Source: JAFLDD01 sp049314715
GTDB lineage: Bacteria > Pseudomonadota > Alphaproteobacteria > Rickettsiales > UBA3002
Direction of reading: 5' to 3'
NCBI GenBank assembly: GCA_049314715.1
Contig: JBMOEL010000002.1
Coordinates: forward strand, 1-38,874
DNA: 38,874 nt
A program made the position numbers and the translations under genes. Positions 8,182-16,695 of this stretch are shown here, in pieces. Below the pieces are notes generated by a model, which was not told the origin of the DNA, searched no databases, and worked only from the letters and a program-made list of their open reading frames with translations. How positions within the stretch are numbered: position 1 is the first letter of the stretch; each line of letters begins with the position of its first letter.

Positions 8182-8637
8182 CTAAAACGGAATCTCATCA
8201 TCGAGCGAGGCTTCGGCCACCTTTGAACGCTGATAGCCACCAGCAGCCGGAGCGTCATAACCACCTGCTCCTTCCTCGCGGTCGCGCTTGTCAAGCATGG
8301 TGAGGTTGCCGTTATAGCCCTGCAACACCACTTCGGTGCTGTATTTGTCTTGGCCGGATTCTTTGTCCTGCCATTTGCGGGTTTGGAGCTGGCCTTCAAT
8401 ATAGACTTTCGCGCCTTTTTTCAGGTAATTCTTCGCGACGGTCACCAAATTATCGTTGAAAATCACCACACGGTGCCACTCGGTCTTTTCTTTGCGCTCG
8501 CCCGTGTTCTTATCTTTCCATGTATCGGACGTTGCAATCGTAAGGTTGCAGATTTCGCGCCCGTCTTGGGTTGCGCGTACTTCAGGGTCTTTGCCCAGAT
8601 TACCGACTAAAATTACTTTGTTGATGCTGCCAGCCAT
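8182..8637 (-). CDS. ssb: Single-stranded DNA-binding protein
   Basis: 151 residues from the ATG at 8635-8637 (MAGSINKV), which has GGAG 8 bases upstream; a GTG at 8644-8646 would add three residues but lies too close to that site. Residues 3-110 form the OB fold (KVILVGNLGKDPEVR, TEWHRVV, AKNYLKKGAKVYIEGQLQTRKW). The tail is Gly-rich and ends in the acidic DDEIPF tip that recruits repair and replication partners. It is divergent from uvrA, the pairing found in many proteobacteria, so the shared upstream region may be DNA-damage responsive, though I see no clear LexA box. Downstream (8074-8181) are weak hairpins only. Confidence 0.96.
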   Translation of the reverse strand: MAGSINKVILVGNLGKDPEVRATQDGREICNLTIATSDTWKDKNTGERKEKTEWHRVVIFNDNLVTVAKNYLKKGAKVYIEGQLQTRKWQDKESGQDKYSTEVVLQGYNGNLTMLDKRDREEGAGGYDAPAAGGYQRSKVAEASLDDEIPF

Positions 8638-8708
8638 TGTCGTCACTCCGTTTGGTTTTGTAGAGCGTCACTATACGGTCTATTTGCGGCCATGCAACGG
8701 CTTTCCCA

Positions 8709-8738
8709 TTGACCTGTGGAGAGAATGCCCCTTATAGT
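8709..8738 (+). promoter_or_regulatory. Sigma-70-type promoter for uvrA
   Basis: TTGACC at 8709-8714, an 18-base spacer and TATAGT at 8733-8738, ending 23 bases before the uvrA start. Five of six bases match consensus in each hexamer. No inverted GTTC pair of the alphaproteobacterial SOS type is obvious between ssb and uvrA. Confidence 0.65.
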
Positions 8739-8761
8739 GCCCGACCCTCCGAAAGGCTTTT

Positions 8762-11644
8762 ATGACAGAATTCATCTCCATCCGCGGCGCAAAACAGCAT
8801 AATCTTAAAAACGTCGACCTCGATATTCCCAAGAATAAACTGGTAGTTATTACGGGGCTTTCTGGCTCGGGTAAGTCCAGCTTGGCCTTTGATACGCTCT
8901 ATGCCGAAGGTCAGCGCCGCTATGTGGAATCACTCTCCGCCTATGCGCGCCAGTTTTTGAATATCCATGACAAGCCCGATGTGGAGAGCATCGAAGGCCT
9001 CTCGCCCGCGATTGCGATTGACCAGAAAACTACCAGCAAAAACCCGCGCTCGACCGTGGGTACTGTTACGGAAATCTACGACTATCTGCGTTTGCTGTAT
9101 GCGCGCATCGGCGTGCCCTACTCGCCCGCGACGGGTTTGCCGATTGAATCGCAGACCGTGACGCAAATGGTCGATGTAATTAAAGCATTGCCCGAAGGCA
9201 CGAAGCTTTATCTGCTTGCGCCCATTACGCGCGGGCAAAAGGGTGAACACCGCAAAGAACTGCTCGCCATGCAGAAAAAGGGCTTCACCCGCGCGAAGAT
9301 TGATGGGTCGTTTTACGAGATGCATGAGCTGCCTACGCTCGATAAAAACAAAAAGCATGACATTTCGATTGTAGTCGACCGTATCAAGGTATCGAGTGAG
9401 CTTGGCAATCGTTTAGCGGATTCGATTGAGACGGCGTTGAATATTGGCAATGGTCTCATCATGATAGAAATCGCCAGCGTCGCGGATGGTAAAAAGAAAG
9501 CGGCGCATAAAGAAGGTGATATCATCACCTTGTCGTCACAATTCGCTTGCCCTGTTTCGGGCTTTACGCTCGCTGAAATCGAGCCGCGTATTTTCTCCTT
9601 CAACTCGCCGTTTGGCGCCTGCCCAACCTGCGACGGCCTCGGCACCCAAATGTATTTCGACGAAGCATTGATTGTGCCAGACCCTAGTTTATCACTCGCC
9701 AATGGTGCCATTGCGCCGTGGAATTCGGGGCATGCAAAATTCTACCAGCAAGCACTTGAAGGTGTGGCCAAGCATTTCAAATTCAGCATGCTCACTGCGT
9801 TTAGAGAATTACCAGAAGACATCCAACACATCGTGCTGCATGGCTCAGACGAGCCCGTGAAAATCGCTTATTTTGATGGGTCACGTACCTTCCATAGCCA
9901 CAAGCCGTTTGAAGGCGTGATTGGCAATATGAAGCGCCGCTATATGGAGACGGATTCCGATTGGTCGCGCGAGGATATGGAAAAATACCAGTCCTTCTCG
10001 CCGTGTGAATCCTGCCATGGCGCGCGTCTGAAGCCAGAGGCTCTGTGCGTCAAAATCGCTGAGCATGATATTTCGCAAGTCTGCGAGATGACCATTGAGG
10101 CCGCAGGCAAATGGTTCGCCGCACTACCTAAGAAACTTAACGCGAAGAATAATAAAATTGCTGAGAAAGTACTCAAAGAAATTCGCGAGCGTTTAGGTTT
10201 CTTGGAAAATGTCGGCTTGGATTATCTCACGCTTAAGCGCGAATCAGGTACACTTTCGGGCGGTGAGGCGCAGCGCATTCGCCTTGCCTCACAAATCGGC
10301 TCAGGCCTTTCAGGTGTTGTCTACGTGCTCGATGAGCCCTCGATTGGTTTGCACCAGTGCGACAATGACCGCTTGCTTTCTACCCTTCAGCATCTGCGTG
10401 ATTTGGGCAATACAGTGATTGTGGTAGAGCATGACGAAGATACGATGCGTCGTGCCGATTACCTGATCGATATGGGACTCGGCGCAGGGATTCATGGCGG
10501 CAAGGTGATCGCGCAAGGTACACCGAAGCAAGTCGAGAACACCAAAGAATCGATTACGGGACAATATTTGTCGGGCGTGCGGACAATTGATGTGCCGAGT
10601 GAACGTCGCCAAGGTTATAAACTGAAATCGATTCGCATCAAAGGCGCGCGCGCGAATAACTTAAAATCTATCAATGTTGAGTTCCCGCTTGGCTTATTCA
10701 CGTGTGTGACGGGCGTTTCGGGCGGCGGCAAATCGTCGCTGGTGATTGAGACGCTTTATAAAGCCGTAACCAAGCGTTTACATGGCACCAAAGTCACCCC
10801 AGGTGCGCATGATAAAATCGAGGGCTTGGAATTCATCGATAAGATTATTGAGATTGACCAATCACCGATTGGCCGCACGCCGCGCTCGAATCCTGTGACG
10901 TATACGGGCGCATTCCAGCCGATTCGCGATTGGTTTGCAGGCTTGCCAGAATCCAAATCACGTGGCTATGCACCGGGGCGTTTCAGCTTCAATGTGAAGG
11001 GCGGACGTTGCGAAGCCTGCCAAGGTGACGGCATGATCAAAATCGAAATGCACTTCCTGCCGGATGTGTATGTGACCTGTGATCAATGTAAAGGCATGCG
11101 CTATAACCGCGAGACGATGGAAGTGAAGTATAAAGACAAATCGATTGCCGATGTACTGAACATGACCGTGGATGAAGCAGCAGAGTATTTCACCGCGCAC
11201 CCAAGCATCCGCGAAAAACTCCTCGCGCTCAAAGAAGTGGGCTTGGGGTATATTCGCCTTGGCCAATCCGCGACGACCTTGTCGGGTGGTGAGGCGCAGC
11301 GCATTAAGCTTGCCAAAGAACTTTCCAAACGCGCCACTGGCAAAACGCTCTATATCCTCGATGAGCCGACGACTGGTCTGCATAGCGACGATATTAAAAA
11401 GCTGCTCGGCGTGCTTCACAAGCTGGTCGATTCGGGCAATACGCTGGTGGTCATCGAGCATAATCTCGACGTCATTAAGACAGCGGATTATATTGTCGAT
11501 ATCGGCCCTGCGGGTGGCCATAAAGGTGGGCAAGTTGTGGCAACAGGAACACCTGAAGAAGTCGCCACGAATGCCAAAAGCATCACAGGTCAATATCTGA
11601 AGCCGTTATTGGTGAAGAAAGAAAAGCCAAAGAAGCGCGCGTAG
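8762..11644 (+). CDS. uvrA: UvrA, excinuclease ABC subunit A
   Basis: 960 residues, standard length. UvrA is the damage-sensing ATPase of nucleotide excision repair and loads UvrB at lesions. Two ABC modules are visible: the first has Walker A GLSGSGKSS near 33 and signature LSGGEAQR near 500; the second has GVSGGGKSS near 655 and signature LSGGEAQR near 845, followed by LDEPTTGL. Zinc-finger cysteines occur in CPTCDGLG, CESCHGARL and the CEACQGDG ... CDQCKGMRYN pair. No missing motif. Monocistronic by position, with a good promoter 5' and tlyA convergent 3'. Confidence 0.98.
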   Translation: MTEFISIRGAKQHNLKNVDLDIPKNKLVVITGLSGSGKSSLAFDTLYAEGQRRYVESLSAYARQFLNIHDKPDVESIEGLSPAIAIDQKTTSKNPRSTVGTVTEIYDYLRLLYARIGVPYSPATGLPIESQTVTQMVDVIKALPEGTKLYLLAPITRGQKGEHRKELLAMQKKGFTRAKIDGSFYEMHELPTLDKNKKHDISIVVDRIKVSSELGNRLADSIETALNIGNGLIMIEIASVADGKKKAAHKEGDIITLSSQFACPVSGFTLAEIEPRIFSFNSPFGACPTCDGLGTQMYFDEALIVPDPSLSLANGAIAPWNSGHAKFYQQALEGVAKHFKFSMLTAFRELPEDIQHIVLHGSDEPVKIAYFDGSRTFHSHKPFEGVIGNMKRRYMETDSDWSREDMEKYQSFSPCESCHGARLKPEALCVKIAEHDISQVCEMTIEAAGKWFAALPKKLNAKNNKIAEKVLKEIRERLGFLENVGLDYLTLKRESGTLSGGEAQRIRLASQIGSGLSGVVYVLDEPSIGLHQCDNDRLLSTLQHLRDLGNTVIVVEHDEDTMRRADYLIDMGLGAGIHGGKVIAQGTPKQVENTKESITGQYLSGVRTIDVPSERRQGYKLKSIRIKGARANNLKSINVEFPLGLFTCVTGVSGGGKSSLVIETLYKAVTKRLHGTKVTPGAHDKIEGLEFIDKIIEIDQSPIGRTPRSNPVTYTGAFQPIRDWFAGLPESKSRGYAPGRFSFNVKGGRCEACQGDGMIKIEMHFLPDVYVTCDQCKGMRYNRETMEVKYKDKSIADVLNMTVDEAAEYFTAHPSIREKLLALKEVGLGYIRLGQSATTLSGGEAQRIKLAKELSKRATGKTLYILDEPTTGLHSDDIKKLLGVLHKLVDSGNTLVVIEHNLDVIKTADYIVDIGPAGGHKGGQVVATGTPEEVATNAKSITGQYLKPLLVKKEKPKKRA

Positions 11645-11732
11645 TTTTTTAATGCTCCGGACATCGTCATACTGACTAGTCCTACGCGCCGCTTCGCGGG
11701 CTCATGGCTGACTCGCGCCTACTGCGCTCGAA
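11645..11732. other. uvrA-tlyA convergent intergenic region
   Basis: 88 bases between the 3' ends of uvrA and tlyA. TTTTTT follows the uvrA stop directly but has no hairpin in front of it. CCGC-TTC-GCGG at about 11691-11701 is a small perfect hairpin. The stretch CTCGCGCCTACTGCGCT near 11712-11728 resembles CTCGCGCAGCTACGGCGCT on the minus strand next to ftsY, perhaps a decayed dispersed repeat. No gene seen. Confidence 0.4.
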
Positions 11733-12479
11733 TCACGGGATAATGCCCCTCACCGCATAAATTAGGAATTCAACATTGCCTTTTGGCCCCGTGATGGGGC
11801 TGGTGGTGATGCCTTGTACTTCCCAACCTTGCTCGACAATCCAATGGCGAATGTCTTCACACACCGTGTGATGAATCGCTGCGTCGCGCACCACGCCTTT
11901 ACCACGGCTAACAATTTCTTTACCCACTTCAAATTGTGGTTTGATAAGGGCGATGAGTTTTGCCTTTGGCTTGGCGAGTGCCATGACTGCGGGCAGAACT
12001 TTTTTGAGCGAGATGAAACTCGCATCACAGACGATGCTGTCGAGCACATCGGGAATCTGCTCGCTTGTCAGATTCCGCGCATTGGTTTCTTCCATCACGA
12101 CCACACGACTATCATGGCGCAATTTTACATCGAGCTGTCCATGCCCCACATCCACCGCATAGACTTTGGCAGCACCGTGATGGAGCAACACATCGGTAAA
12201 TCCGCCAGTGCTGGAGCCAATGTCCGCCACCACCTCATCTTTTACCTTAAGTTTAAAATGGTCGATAGCGTGGGCTAGTTTCATTCCCCCGCGCGATACC
12301 CACGGGTGTTCTTTGCCGCGCACGTTCAGTTCGATTTCATCATCGAATTGCTGGCCTGCTTTATCGAGTTTTTTCTCACCCTGATAGACCAGCCCCGCCA
12401 TAATCAGCGCCTGCGCTTTCGTGCGCGTCTCAGCGAGTCCGCGTTCGACAAGTAATTGGTCTAATCTGGATTTGCTCAC
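11733..12479 (-). CDS. tlyA: TlyA-family rRNA 2'-O-methyltransferase
   Basis: 248 residues. The S4 RNA-binding domain occupies about 1-62 (SRLDQLLVERGLAETRTKAQALI) and is followed by an FtsJ/RrmJ-type methyltransferase domain with the SAM motif VADIGSSTGGFTDVLL near 85-100. TlyA proteins methylate 2'-hydroxyls of cytidines in rRNA; some are described as haemolysins, an activity I would not infer here. The start is a GTG at 12477-12479 overlapping the ispA stop by one base. Third gene of xseB-ispA-tlyA, an arrangement usual around isoprenoid genes in alphaproteobacteria; dxs, often adjacent, is not here. Confidence 0.93.
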   Translation of the reverse strand: MSKSRLDQLLVERGLAETRTKAQALIMAGLVYQGEKKLDKAGQQFDDEIELNVRGKEHPWVSRGGMKLAHAIDHFKLKVKDEVVADIGSSTGGFTDVLLHHGAAKVYAVDVGHGQLDVKLRHDSRVVVMEETNARNLTSEQIPDVLDSIVCDASFISLKKVLPAVMALAKPKAKLIALIKPQFEVGKEIVSRGKGVVRDAAIHHTVCEDIRHWIVEQGWEVQGITTSPITGPKGNVEFLIYAVRGIIP

Positions 12480-13438
12480 TAGCTCTTACGAGTGACAACG
12501 TAGCTTGCTAATGCACGCAGCGAATCAGCGCGGTTATCGAATGGCGAGAGGTGCTCGATTGCTTGTTTGGCCAGCGTGTTGGCTTGTTCGCGCGCGCGTT
12601 CAATACCAAGCGCGCTAATCAAGGTGGCTTTGCCTTTAGCTGCGTCTTTCTTCACGCCTTTGCCCGTGCTGGTGCGTGTGCCCTCAACGTCCAGCAAGTC
12701 GTCGGTAATTTGGAAGGCTAAGCCCATATCATGCGCATAGCGCGAGAGGCGTGAACGCATCGCGTCTGGCGCTTTGCCCAAAATCGCGCCGACTTCGCAC
12801 GACACGGCGAAGAGTTCACCCGTTTTGAGGCGCTGGAGGCGAATCACTTCATCCACCGACATGGTTTGATGCTCAGCATCCAGATCCATCATCTGCCCGC
12901 CGACCATACCGCGCACGCCCGATGCGCGTGCCAGCGAACGAATCAACTCGCAGCGCACGTTGGCGTCCGCATGCACGCTGGGGTGCGAGAGCACTTCGAA
13001 TGCGTAGGTAAGAAGCGCGTCACCCGCGAGAATCGCTGCGGCTTCGCCGAATTGTTTATGACAGCTTGGTTTGCCGCGACGGAAATCGTCATTATCCATG
13101 GCGGGCAAATCGTCATGCACTAGTGAGTAAGTGTGCACGAATTCAATCGCTGCGGCGGTCATCATCGCCGCGTCGGGATTCACGCCGAAGAGGTTCGCAC
13201 TTTCCACGGTGAGGAATGGGCGCAAACGTTTACCACCCGCAAGCGCGCTATAACGCATCGCCTCCATCACTTTGGTTTCACCGCGCATTTCCACTTCGCC
13301 CGTGTCACTTTCGGTTTCGCGGCTATGCAGCGAGATGACCTTATTCGCCATTGCCAGATTGCTTGGCAGTAAATCGTCCATCACGCGGTCGAGCTTTTCG
13401 GAAATTTCGGCTAATGATTTTTGTAAATTGGCTGACAT
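12479..13438 (-). CDS. ispA: Farnesyl/geranylgeranyl diphosphate synthase (IspA type)
   Basis: 319 residues. A trans-prenyltransferase joining isopentenyl diphosphate to allylic diphosphates, feeding quinone and undecaprenyl synthesis. The first aspartate-rich motif is DDLPAMD at 109-115, preceded by HDD; the second is DDLLD at 246-250. GGKRLRP at 68-74 binds diphosphate. The two-residue-longer first motif is typical of bacterial type II FPP synthases, hence IspA. It lies 2 bases after xseB and overlaps tlyA by one base, so it is co-transcribed with both. Confidence 0.93.
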   Translation of the reverse strand: MSANLQKSLAEISEKLDRVMDDLLPSNLAMANKVISLHSRETESDTGEVEMRGETKVMEAMRYSALAGGKRLRPFLTVESANLFGVNPDAAMMTAAAIEFVHTYSLVHDDLPAMDNDDFRRGKPSCHKQFGEAAAILAGDALLTYAFEVLSHPSVHADANVRCELIRSLARASGVRGMVGGQMMDLDAEHQTMSVDEVIRLQRLKTGELFAVSCEVGAILGKAPDAMRSRLSRYAHDMGLAFQITDDLLDVEGTRTSTGKGVKKDAAKGKATLISALGIERAREQANTLAKQAIEHLSPFDNRADSLRALASYVVTRKS

Positions 13439-13440
13439 GA

Positions 13441-13701
13441 TTATTCCTTTGAATCAAATTCACTGACACCCAACGCGCCATCCGCACCTTTGGTGATTTT
13501 CTCGACTTTCAATTTCGCCTCGTTCAGTTTTTTGAGGCAGTGGTCGCGCAATTGCGCACCGCGTGTGTAGTCGGTAATCGACTTTTCCAAATCGGTCTGC
13601 CCAGACTCCAGCCCGCGCACGATTGTTTCCAGCTCCTTGAGGGCTTGCTCAAAGCTGAGGTCTTTCAACGCATCGGGGGATTCAGCGGCGGCTTTAGCCA
13701 T
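13441..13701 (-). CDS. xseB: Exodeoxyribonuclease VII small subunit
   Basis: 86 residues. The core SFEQALKELETIVRGLESGQTDLEKSITDYTRG is the conserved XseB helical hairpin. XseB binds XseA to form exonuclease VII, a single-strand nuclease; xseA is not in this window. ATG at 13699-13701 with AAGGAAAT just upstream. First gene of the xseB-ispA-tlyA operon with its own promoter upstream. Confidence 0.93.
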   Translation of the reverse strand: MAKAAAESPDALKDLSFEQALKELETIVRGLESGQTDLEKSITDYTRGAQLRDHCLKKLNEAKLKVEKITKGADGALGVSEFDSKE

Positions 13702-13727
13702 GGATTTCCTTATATTTAAGAGCGGCT

Positions 13728-13755
13728 AATATACGTATTTTTCGTTTTTAATCAA
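13728..13755 (-). promoter_or_regulatory. Promoter of the xseB-ispA-tlyA operon
   Basis: On the minus strand TTGATT (complement of 13750-13755), a 16-base spacer and TATATT (complement of 13728-13733), 26 bases upstream of the xseB start. Good consensus match in an A+T-rich stretch. Confidence 0.6.
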
Positions 13756-13826
13756 CGGGGATAGTGGTGGTATCCACATACAGCCAATACTAGAATTATC
13801 GAATAAATACAATCTATTAAAATTCT

Positions 13827-13851
13827 ACTTGCAACTCATTATTACTTGCAA
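13827..13851 (+). repeat. Direct repeat ACTTGCAA in the region before ffh
   Basis: ACTTGCAA occurs at 13827-13834 and again at 13844-13851, 17 bases apart start to start, in the A+T-rich xseB-ffh intergenic region. The spacing would place both on nearly the same helix face region, as for a regulator site, and TTGCAA at 13829-13834 could also act as a -35 element for a transcript ending at the terminator at 13887-13919. Confidence 0.4.
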
Positions 13852-13886
13852 TACATCTTCCGCTATCAATTCTGTGTCTCTTATAC

Positions 13887-13919
13887 GCCCTGCGCTTTCA
13901 CTAGCGCGGGGCTTTTTTT
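13887..13919 (+). terminator. Strong intrinsic terminator just upstream of ffh
   Basis: A 10-bp stem (GCCCTGCGCT at 13887-13896 with AGCGCGGGGC at 13903-13912, one T-G wobble), a 6-base loop, and seven T at 13913-13919. It works on the plus strand only. It lies 17 bases before the ffh ATG although no plus-strand gene precedes it nearby, so it must end a short untranslated transcript or attenuate the ffh leader. Confidence 0.85.
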
Positions 13920-13936
13920 ATGCTACATAGCCCGCC

Positions 13937-15289
13937 ATGTTTGATTCACTTTCAAAACGTCTGAGCGCATCCTTTGACAAACTTCGTAGTCGCGGCACCT
14001 TGAGTGAAGCGGATGTGGATGCAGCGTTGCGCGATATTCGCATGGCGTTGATTGAGGCGGATGTCGCCTTGCCCGTTGCCAAAGAATTCATCGCCAGCCT
14101 CAAAGAAAAAATCGTCGGTGAGAAAATCGTTGCGAGTGTTTCACCCGGTCAGATGGTTGTGAAGCTGGTGCATGATGCGCTGGTGCAATTGCTTGGCAGT
14201 GAGACCGCAGAAATTAATTTGCACACCTCCCCACCTGCAGTGATTTTGATGTGCGGTTTGCAAGGTTCGGGCAAAACCACCAGCACGGGTAAACTCGCCA
14301 AACGCCTCAAAGAAAAGCAGCGCAAGAAAGTATTGGTCGCCTCGCTCGATATTTACCGCCCTGCCGCACAGGAGCAGCTGGCAACCGTTGCGAAGGCGGC
14401 GGATGTAACGTCGCTGCCGATTGTTGTAGGCGAAAAACCTGAAACTATCACTATGCGCGCGCTGCAGATGGCGCGCACCGAAGGTTACGACGTGCTGCTA
14501 CTCGATACCGCAGGTCGTTTGCATATTGATGATGTCTTGATGGACGAGCTGAAGGCCGTGCGCGATTTGGCAAAACCAATCGAGACATTGTTGGTTGCGG
14601 ATTCGTTGACGGGACAAGATGCGGTGAATATCGCCAAGGCGTTTCATGAGTCGATTGGTGTGACGGGTATTATTCTCACACGTCTGGATGGTGATGGGCG
14701 TGGTGGTGCGGCACTGTCGATGAAACATATTACCGGTCAGCCAATTAAATTCGCCGGTATGGGCGAGAAGCTGGATGAGTTTGAAGTTTTCCACCCCGAG
14801 CGCATTGCCAGCCGCATTCTCGATATGGGTGACGTGGTGAGCTTCGTAGAAAAAGCTGCCGAGAATTTTAGCGAGCAAGACGCCAAAGCAGCAATGGAAA
14901 AAATGCAGTCGGGCAAGTTCGATATGAACGACATGCTGCAGCAGATGAAACAAATCCAGAAAATGGGTGGCATGGGCGCGATGCTCAATATGCTGCCGGG
15001 TGCTGCTAAAATTCAAGAAGCGATGAAAGGCCAAAGCATCGATGAAAAACGCATCAAGCATCAAGAGGCGATGATTTTGTCTATGACCAAGGCAGAGCGC
15101 GCTAACCCGAATTTACTTAATGCTTCCCGCCGCCGCCGCATCGCGATTGGTGCAGGGCGCACGGTGCAGGAGTTGAACCAGCTCATCAAGCAGTACCAGC
15201 AAATGGAAACCATGATGAAGCAAATGAAGAAAATGGGCATGAAAGGCTTGGCCAACCCAGCGAATCTCAAGCGATTATTTGGGGGTTAG
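13937..15289 (+). CDS. ffh: Ffh, signal recognition particle GTPase subunit
   Basis: 450 residues. Binds signal sequences and 4.5S RNA and delivers ribosomes to FtsY. The N domain runs to about 95; the G domain has GLQGSGKTTSTGKLA near 105, DTAGRLH, and TRLDGDGRGG. The M domain (from about 300) is Met-rich, with SMTKAERANPNLLNASRRRRIAIGAG carrying the conserved arginine-rich RNA-binding segment. It lacks an evident Shine-Dalgarno site (TAGCCCGCC precedes the ATG) and follows a terminator by 17 bases, so initiation may be leaderless or depend on read-through. Its stop overlaps the convergent gene by four bases. Confidence 0.97.
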   Translation: MFDSLSKRLSASFDKLRSRGTLSEADVDAALRDIRMALIEADVALPVAKEFIASLKEKIVGEKIVASVSPGQMVVKLVHDALVQLLGSETAEINLHTSPPAVILMCGLQGSGKTTSTGKLAKRLKEKQRKKVLVASLDIYRPAAQEQLATVAKAADVTSLPIVVGEKPETITMRALQMARTEGYDVLLLDTAGRLHIDDVLMDELKAVRDLAKPIETLLVADSLTGQDAVNIAKAFHESIGVTGIILTRLDGDGRGGAALSMKHITGQPIKFAGMGEKLDEFEVFHPERIASRILDMGDVVSFVEKAAENFSEQDAKAAMEKMQSGKFDMNDMLQQMKQIQKMGGMGAMLNMLPGAAKIQEAMKGQSIDEKRIKHQEAMILSMTKAERANPNLLNASRRRRIAIGAGRTVQELNQLIKQYQQMETMMKQMKKMGMKGLANPANLKRLFGG

Positions 15290-16092
15290 TGAATGGTTTC
15301 GCCAGTTCCATTACCACCACGCGCCCAACCTTCTCCGCTCGGCGGCTTTATACGAGGCTCAAATAAACCGTTAATTCTATCCCACTCCGTATTCATCAAA
15401 GTAGCCATTTCACGACACACGTCAGATGCTCTAAGATATCCTATCGCCTCCATTACCTGAGGCATGGTGTCTGTAATTTCATTTTGCGTCGTTGCTGGTA
15501 ACTTATCCCAAGTTAAGCGAAACCGATCAAGTAACGTCTTGGCTTCTTTTGGATTATTTGCTAAATTTTCACCTTCGCGGAACCAGTCATACACATCTTG
15601 CATCTGAACTGCCAGAGGATGTGAAATACGCTCTAAATCATTCATGTCTTTCATGTCTGCTTCAAGTGCTGATTGCATGTTTTCTGACGTCAGTTCACTC
15701 AAATACGCCGTTTGTTGCGAACGTAAGTTCTGCGCGCAGAAATGAAACCACTCTTGTCTATTAATCGCTCCGGGATGTGCTGATGGGGTAGACTTCACCA
15801 TTCGTGATAACACTAGTGGCGCCATTTTTTTAAGTGTTTCAATTGGTGTTATTTCACCTTCAAGGACATGGCCTTTGCTCATCAAAAAATCACGCGACTG
15901 AATTGCCATCTCTGTGAAATGTTCAAATGTTTCCCGTCTATCTTCATTATTGAAATTAACACTACTCTCCGTAGGCTCTGCATCTAATACAGGAAACGCA
16001 TCCTTCATGTTTCCCCTTGCCGCTTCCAACCTATCGGCAAAGGCGAACATGTCTATTATGAGGGGTTCTTGGGGCTGTTCCATTCTGTCCAT
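15286..16092 (-). CDS. Hypothetical protein, unknown family
   Basis: 268 residues; I do not recognise a family. It is rich in charged helices (for example DMKDMNDLERISHPLAVQMQ, and repeated WFREGEN- and FRLTWDKL-like segments) with no signal peptide or membrane segment, so it is probably a soluble cytoplasmic helical protein. The C-terminus IKPPSGEGWARGGNGTGETIH is unlike the rest; PPSGEGWARGG resembles the translated palindromic repeat found in ftsY and may be an eroded copy that donated a new C-terminus. It is inserted between ffh and rpsP, which are usually adjacent in alphaproteobacteria, in the opposite orientation, and shares the TTAG stop region with ffh. Start ATG at 16090-16092; a second ATG three codons later is possible. 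Confidence 0.6.
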   Translation of the reverse strand: MDRMEQPQEPLIIDMFAFADRLEAARGNMKDAFPVLDAEPTESSVNFNNEDRRETFEHFTEMAIQSRDFLMSKGHVLEGEITPIETLKKMAPLVLSRMVKSTPSAHPGAINRQEWFHFCAQNLRSQQTAYLSELTSENMQSALEADMKDMNDLERISHPLAVQMQDVYDWFREGENLANNPKEAKTLLDRFRLTWDKLPATTQNEITDTMPQVMEAIGYLRASDVCREMATLMNTEWDRINGLFEPRIKPPSGEGWARGGNGTGETIH

Positions 16093-16249
16093 ATCATTAT
16101 CTTACCATAACCTATTGAAATAGTTGTGAAGATTTTGTTACAACATATGGGGTAGAAAAACACTGGATTTTCGTGAGAAAGCGCGTATAACCCCCCACTC
16201 TTCTTGGGTACATGGGCAATTCAGCCCAACCGAAAGATGGAGTTTACAT

Positions 16250-16687
16250 ATGCCTACAGTTATTCGTTTATCCCGTGGTGGCGCAAAAAAACGCCCATTC
16301 TACCGTATCGTCGTTGCTGACAGCCGCAAACCCCGCGATGGTGATTTCATTGAGCGTTTGGGTACCTTCAACCCCCTACTTGCCAAAGATAATAAAGACC
16401 GCCTCGTTATTAACAACGAGCGTGCTGGTCACTGGATCAAAGTTGGTGCACAGCCTTCCGAGCGCGTCGCGCGCATTTTGGCGGACTTGGGCATCACCAA
16501 AAAGCCTGACGTTGCTGGCAAGCCTGCCAAGCCACGCAAAAAGGCTGACAAGCTGACCCGTAAAGAGAAAGCGGCTGCCGCAGAACTCGAAGCAAAAGCA
16601 CAAGCAGAAGCTGAAAAAGCTGCTGCCGCTGAAGCGCCTGCTGCTCCTGAAGCTGCTCCTGCTGCTGAAGAAGCGCCGGCAGCGTAA
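16250..16687 (+). CDS. rpsP: 30S ribosomal protein S16
   Basis: 145 residues. Residues 1-80 are the S16 core (VIRLSRGGAKKRPFYRIVVADSR, ERLGTFNPL, KVGAQPSERVARIL). The rest is a Lys-rich then Ala/Glu-rich tail of about 60 residues, longer than the roughly 80-residue E. coli protein; such tails are frequent in alphaproteobacteria. GGAG lies 9 bases before the ATG. First gene of rpsP-microprotein-rimM-trmD-rplS. Confidence 0.97.
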   Translation: MPTVIRLSRGGAKKRPFYRIVVADSRKPRDGDFIERLGTFNPLLAKDNKDRLVINNERAGHWIKVGAQPSERVARILADLGITKKPDVAGKPAKPRKKADKLTRKEKAAAAELEAKAQAEAEKAAAAEAPAAPEAAPAAEEAPAA

Positions 16688-16695
16688 GGAACCCC

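Noticed and set aside
8638..8761. LexA/SOS box between ssb and uvrA
   Set aside because: No GTTC-N7-GTTC or close variant could be found, although the divergent pair is often SOS controlled.
10958..11593. 211-residue minus-strand open frame
   Set aside because: Antisense to the second ABC module of uvrA; no independent support.
11642..11655. Terminator for uvrA from the TTTTTT run
   Set aside because: No stem-loop directly precedes the T-run.
13740..13886. 4.5S SRP RNA gene upstream of ffh
   Set aside because: The conserved GGAAG/AGCAG loop motif of SRP RNA is absent from the region.
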